From contig CATAQZ010000278.1 in the NCBI GenBank assembly GCA_949487015.1, forward strand, positions 1-15,124: a DNA stretch of 15,124 nucleotides, in the 5' to 3' direction. The translations under genes and the position numbers were made by a program. Below, in pieces: positions 13,845 through 15,124 of the stretch. Under the pieces are notes generated by a model. It was not told the origin of the DNA. It made no database searches and saw only the letters and a list, made by a program, of their open reading frames with translations. Positions within the stretch are counted from its first letter, which is position 1. Each line of letters starts with the position of its first letter. This stretch comes from Flavobacteriales bacterium UBA4585 (GTDB taxonomy: Bacteria; Bacteroidota; Bacteroidia; Flavobacteriales; Schleiferiaceae).

Positions 13845-15124
13845 ATGAAAAAAGTACTCGTCGCCTTGTCAATGGCTATTTCTTTAGGTCTTTCTGCACA
13901 GGAAGCTCCGAAAGTAACTAGTGCCATTATCGCATTAAGAGGCAATGAATTGGTAGAGGCTAAGGGCTTTATCGATGAAGCAACTGACATTATAGCTGGT
14001 AAAAACCAAGCCGAGATTAAAGAAAAAATCTTATCTAAGTTTTACTACAATAAATCTTTGATTTACTCGAAGATTGCTGCTTCTCCGGATGCTGCTATCA
14101 AAGCGCTCGACGAGAATGCAAATGATGTAGCTGCGCAAAGCATTTTGGATTTAATCAAGTTTGAATCTGTTGCGAAAAAACAGCCTTACACTGACGATGC
14201 GATCCAAAACATTCCAAATATTGCCTACAATTACCTTATTGAGGCAAGTGCTGCTTACGAAGCAGGAGATTACGAAGGCGCTTATAACGGTTACATGAGC
14301 GCTTTTGAACTTAAGAAAAATGAGCTTCTTGGTGAGTTTTCTAGCCTCGATACTGGATTGTTATTCAATGCTGGTATCATCGCTGGTCAGTCTGGTAATG
14401 TCGAAGCGAGTGTAGATGCATTCCGCAGTTGTTTAGATCTGGGTTATACCGGTATTACGTTTACAGCTACTGATATCGTGGGAAATCCTAAGCAATACCC
14501 GAACAAGGCGGCTATGGAGAAAGATATTACTGCGGGTTTAGCTACGGATCCAGTAGTAGGTGAAGATGTTCGTCCGAGTGTTTACATCAGCTTAATCAAT
14601 GCTTACAAAAAGTTAGAAGATGCTGAGAAGTATGATGCTGTATTAAGCGAAGCAAGATCAAAATACCCTGAGAACAAGGATTTACTGGATATCCAGTTAC
14701 AGTCTTTCCTTGACAATAAGGATTATGATGGCGCTTTGGCCAACCTTGATGAAGCCATTGAAAAGAATCCTACTAAAGGAATCTATCACTTTGTGAAAGG
14801 TAATATCCTACAAACCGAGTTGAAAGATTTAGATGCGGCACTTACTGAATATAAGCGTGCAGTTGAATTGGATTCTACGTTAAGTGATGCAATGTACATG
14901 TGTGGTCTAGTTTACATTGATCGTGCGAATGAAATCACTGAACAGATGAATAATCTAGGTTTGAACGAAACGCGTAAATACAACGCGTTAAAGGACAAAC
15001 AAAAAGGCGTATTCGAAGAAAGCTTACAGTATTTCGAAAAGTCATACGAAATGAATCCTGAAGATATGGACATTGTTCGTGCACTCATGGAGGTTTACCG
15101 TAAGGTTGGTGATTACCAGAAGTC
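13845..15124 (+). CDS. Exported tetratricopeptide-repeat protein (3' truncated by window)
   Basis: The frame is open from ATG 13845 to the window end, so 426 residues are visible and the stop lies beyond. The N-terminus MKKVLVALSMAISLGLSA is a Sec signal peptide, cleaved probably after Ala18 (LSA-QE). The mature part is helical and contains TPR-like units: about 125-160 (AYEAGDYEGAYNGYMSAFEL), about 300-345 (VKGNILQTELKDLDAALTEY, ending AVELD) and about 385-425 (ESLQYFEKSYEMNPEDMDIV). A stretch around 185-250 has an atypical LGYTGITFTATDIVGN segment. No lipobox is seen, so it is probably periplasmic. A secreted TPR protein next to gyrA is common in Flavobacteriia; its function is not established, and a protein-interaction role in the envelope is the usual assumption. 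Confidence 0.85.
   Translation, partial: MKKVLVALSMAISLGLSAQEAPKVTSAIIALRGNELVEAKGFIDEATDIIAGKNQAEIKEKILSKFYYNKSLIYSKIAASPDAAIKALDENANDVAAQSILDLIKFESVAKKQPYTDDAIQNIPNIAYNYLIEASAAYEAGDYEGAYNGYMSAFELKKNELLGEFSSLDTGLLFNAGIIAGQSGNVEASVDAFRSCLDLGYTGITFTATDIVGNPKQYPNKAAMEKDITAGLATDPVVGEDVRPSVYISLINAYKKLEDAEKYDAVLSEARSKYPENKDLLDIQLQSFLDNKDYDGALANLDEAIEKNPTKGIYHFVKGNILQTELKDLDAALTEYKRAVELDSTLSDAMYMCGLVYIDRANEITEQMNNLGLNETRKYNALKDKQKGVFEESLQYFEKSYEMNPEDMDIVRALMEVYRKVGDYQK

Noticed and set aside
1..15124. Mobile elements, CRISPR arrays, prophage, tRNA or rRNA genes
   Set aside because: I saw no transposase or integrase motifs, terminal repeats, regularly spaced repeats or cloverleaf-like stretches, and nearly all bases are in conserved chromosomal genes.

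Overview
The window looks like chromosomal core sequence from a Bacteroidota bacterium, most likely order Flavobacteriales. The evidence is a BatA-type double-transmembrane protein beside a dihydroorotase-like protein, a DnaQ/GIY-YIG fusion nuclease, gyrA followed by a secreted TPR protein, several matches to the Bacteroidota -7 promoter box TAnnTTTG, and no Shine-Dalgarno-like sequences at the starts I examined. Coding density is about 97%. I see no mobile element, CRISPR array, rRNA or tRNA. The longest stretch without an established gene is 234 bases.

Layout. (1) 1-425: the 3' end of a plus-strand metallo-beta-lactamase-fold hydrolase, overlapping tail-to-tail with the next gene. (2) 7031 down to 422, minus strand: a tightly packed run of eight genes that looks like one operon. 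In transcription order they are a DUF456 membrane protein, an ABC ATPase, a MacB/FtsX-type permease, two tandem exported CFFC-motif proteins, a membrane-anchored alpha/beta hydrolase, a BatA-like membrane protein and a dihydroorotase-like protein that lacks key metal ligands. (3) 7090-8346, plus: a DEDDh exonuclease fused to a GIY-YIG nuclease. (4) 8349-10979, minus: the Clp-family unfoldase ClpC. (5) 10980-11213: a divergent clpC/gyrA regulatory region with candidate promoters, a 12-bp perfect palindrome, a UUCG hairpin and a possible 30-codon leader ORF. (6) 11214-13757, plus: gyrA with a wild-type-looking quinolone region. (7) 13845 to the end, plus: an exported TPR protein that runs off the window, behind its own promoter-like sequence.

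The most interesting unit is the ATPase, permease and twin CFFC proteins. The permease sequence resembles the MacB-like subfamily found in zinc-starvation operons such as Pseudomonas aeruginosa PA4063-PA4066. It carries a histidine-rich extracytoplasmic loop and sits directly before two small exported Cys-x-x-Cys proteins. I infer a periplasmic metal-handling or metal-transport role, but nothing in the sequence proves the substrate. The two last operon genes are also notable, because both appear to be degenerate versions of metal-dependent folds.
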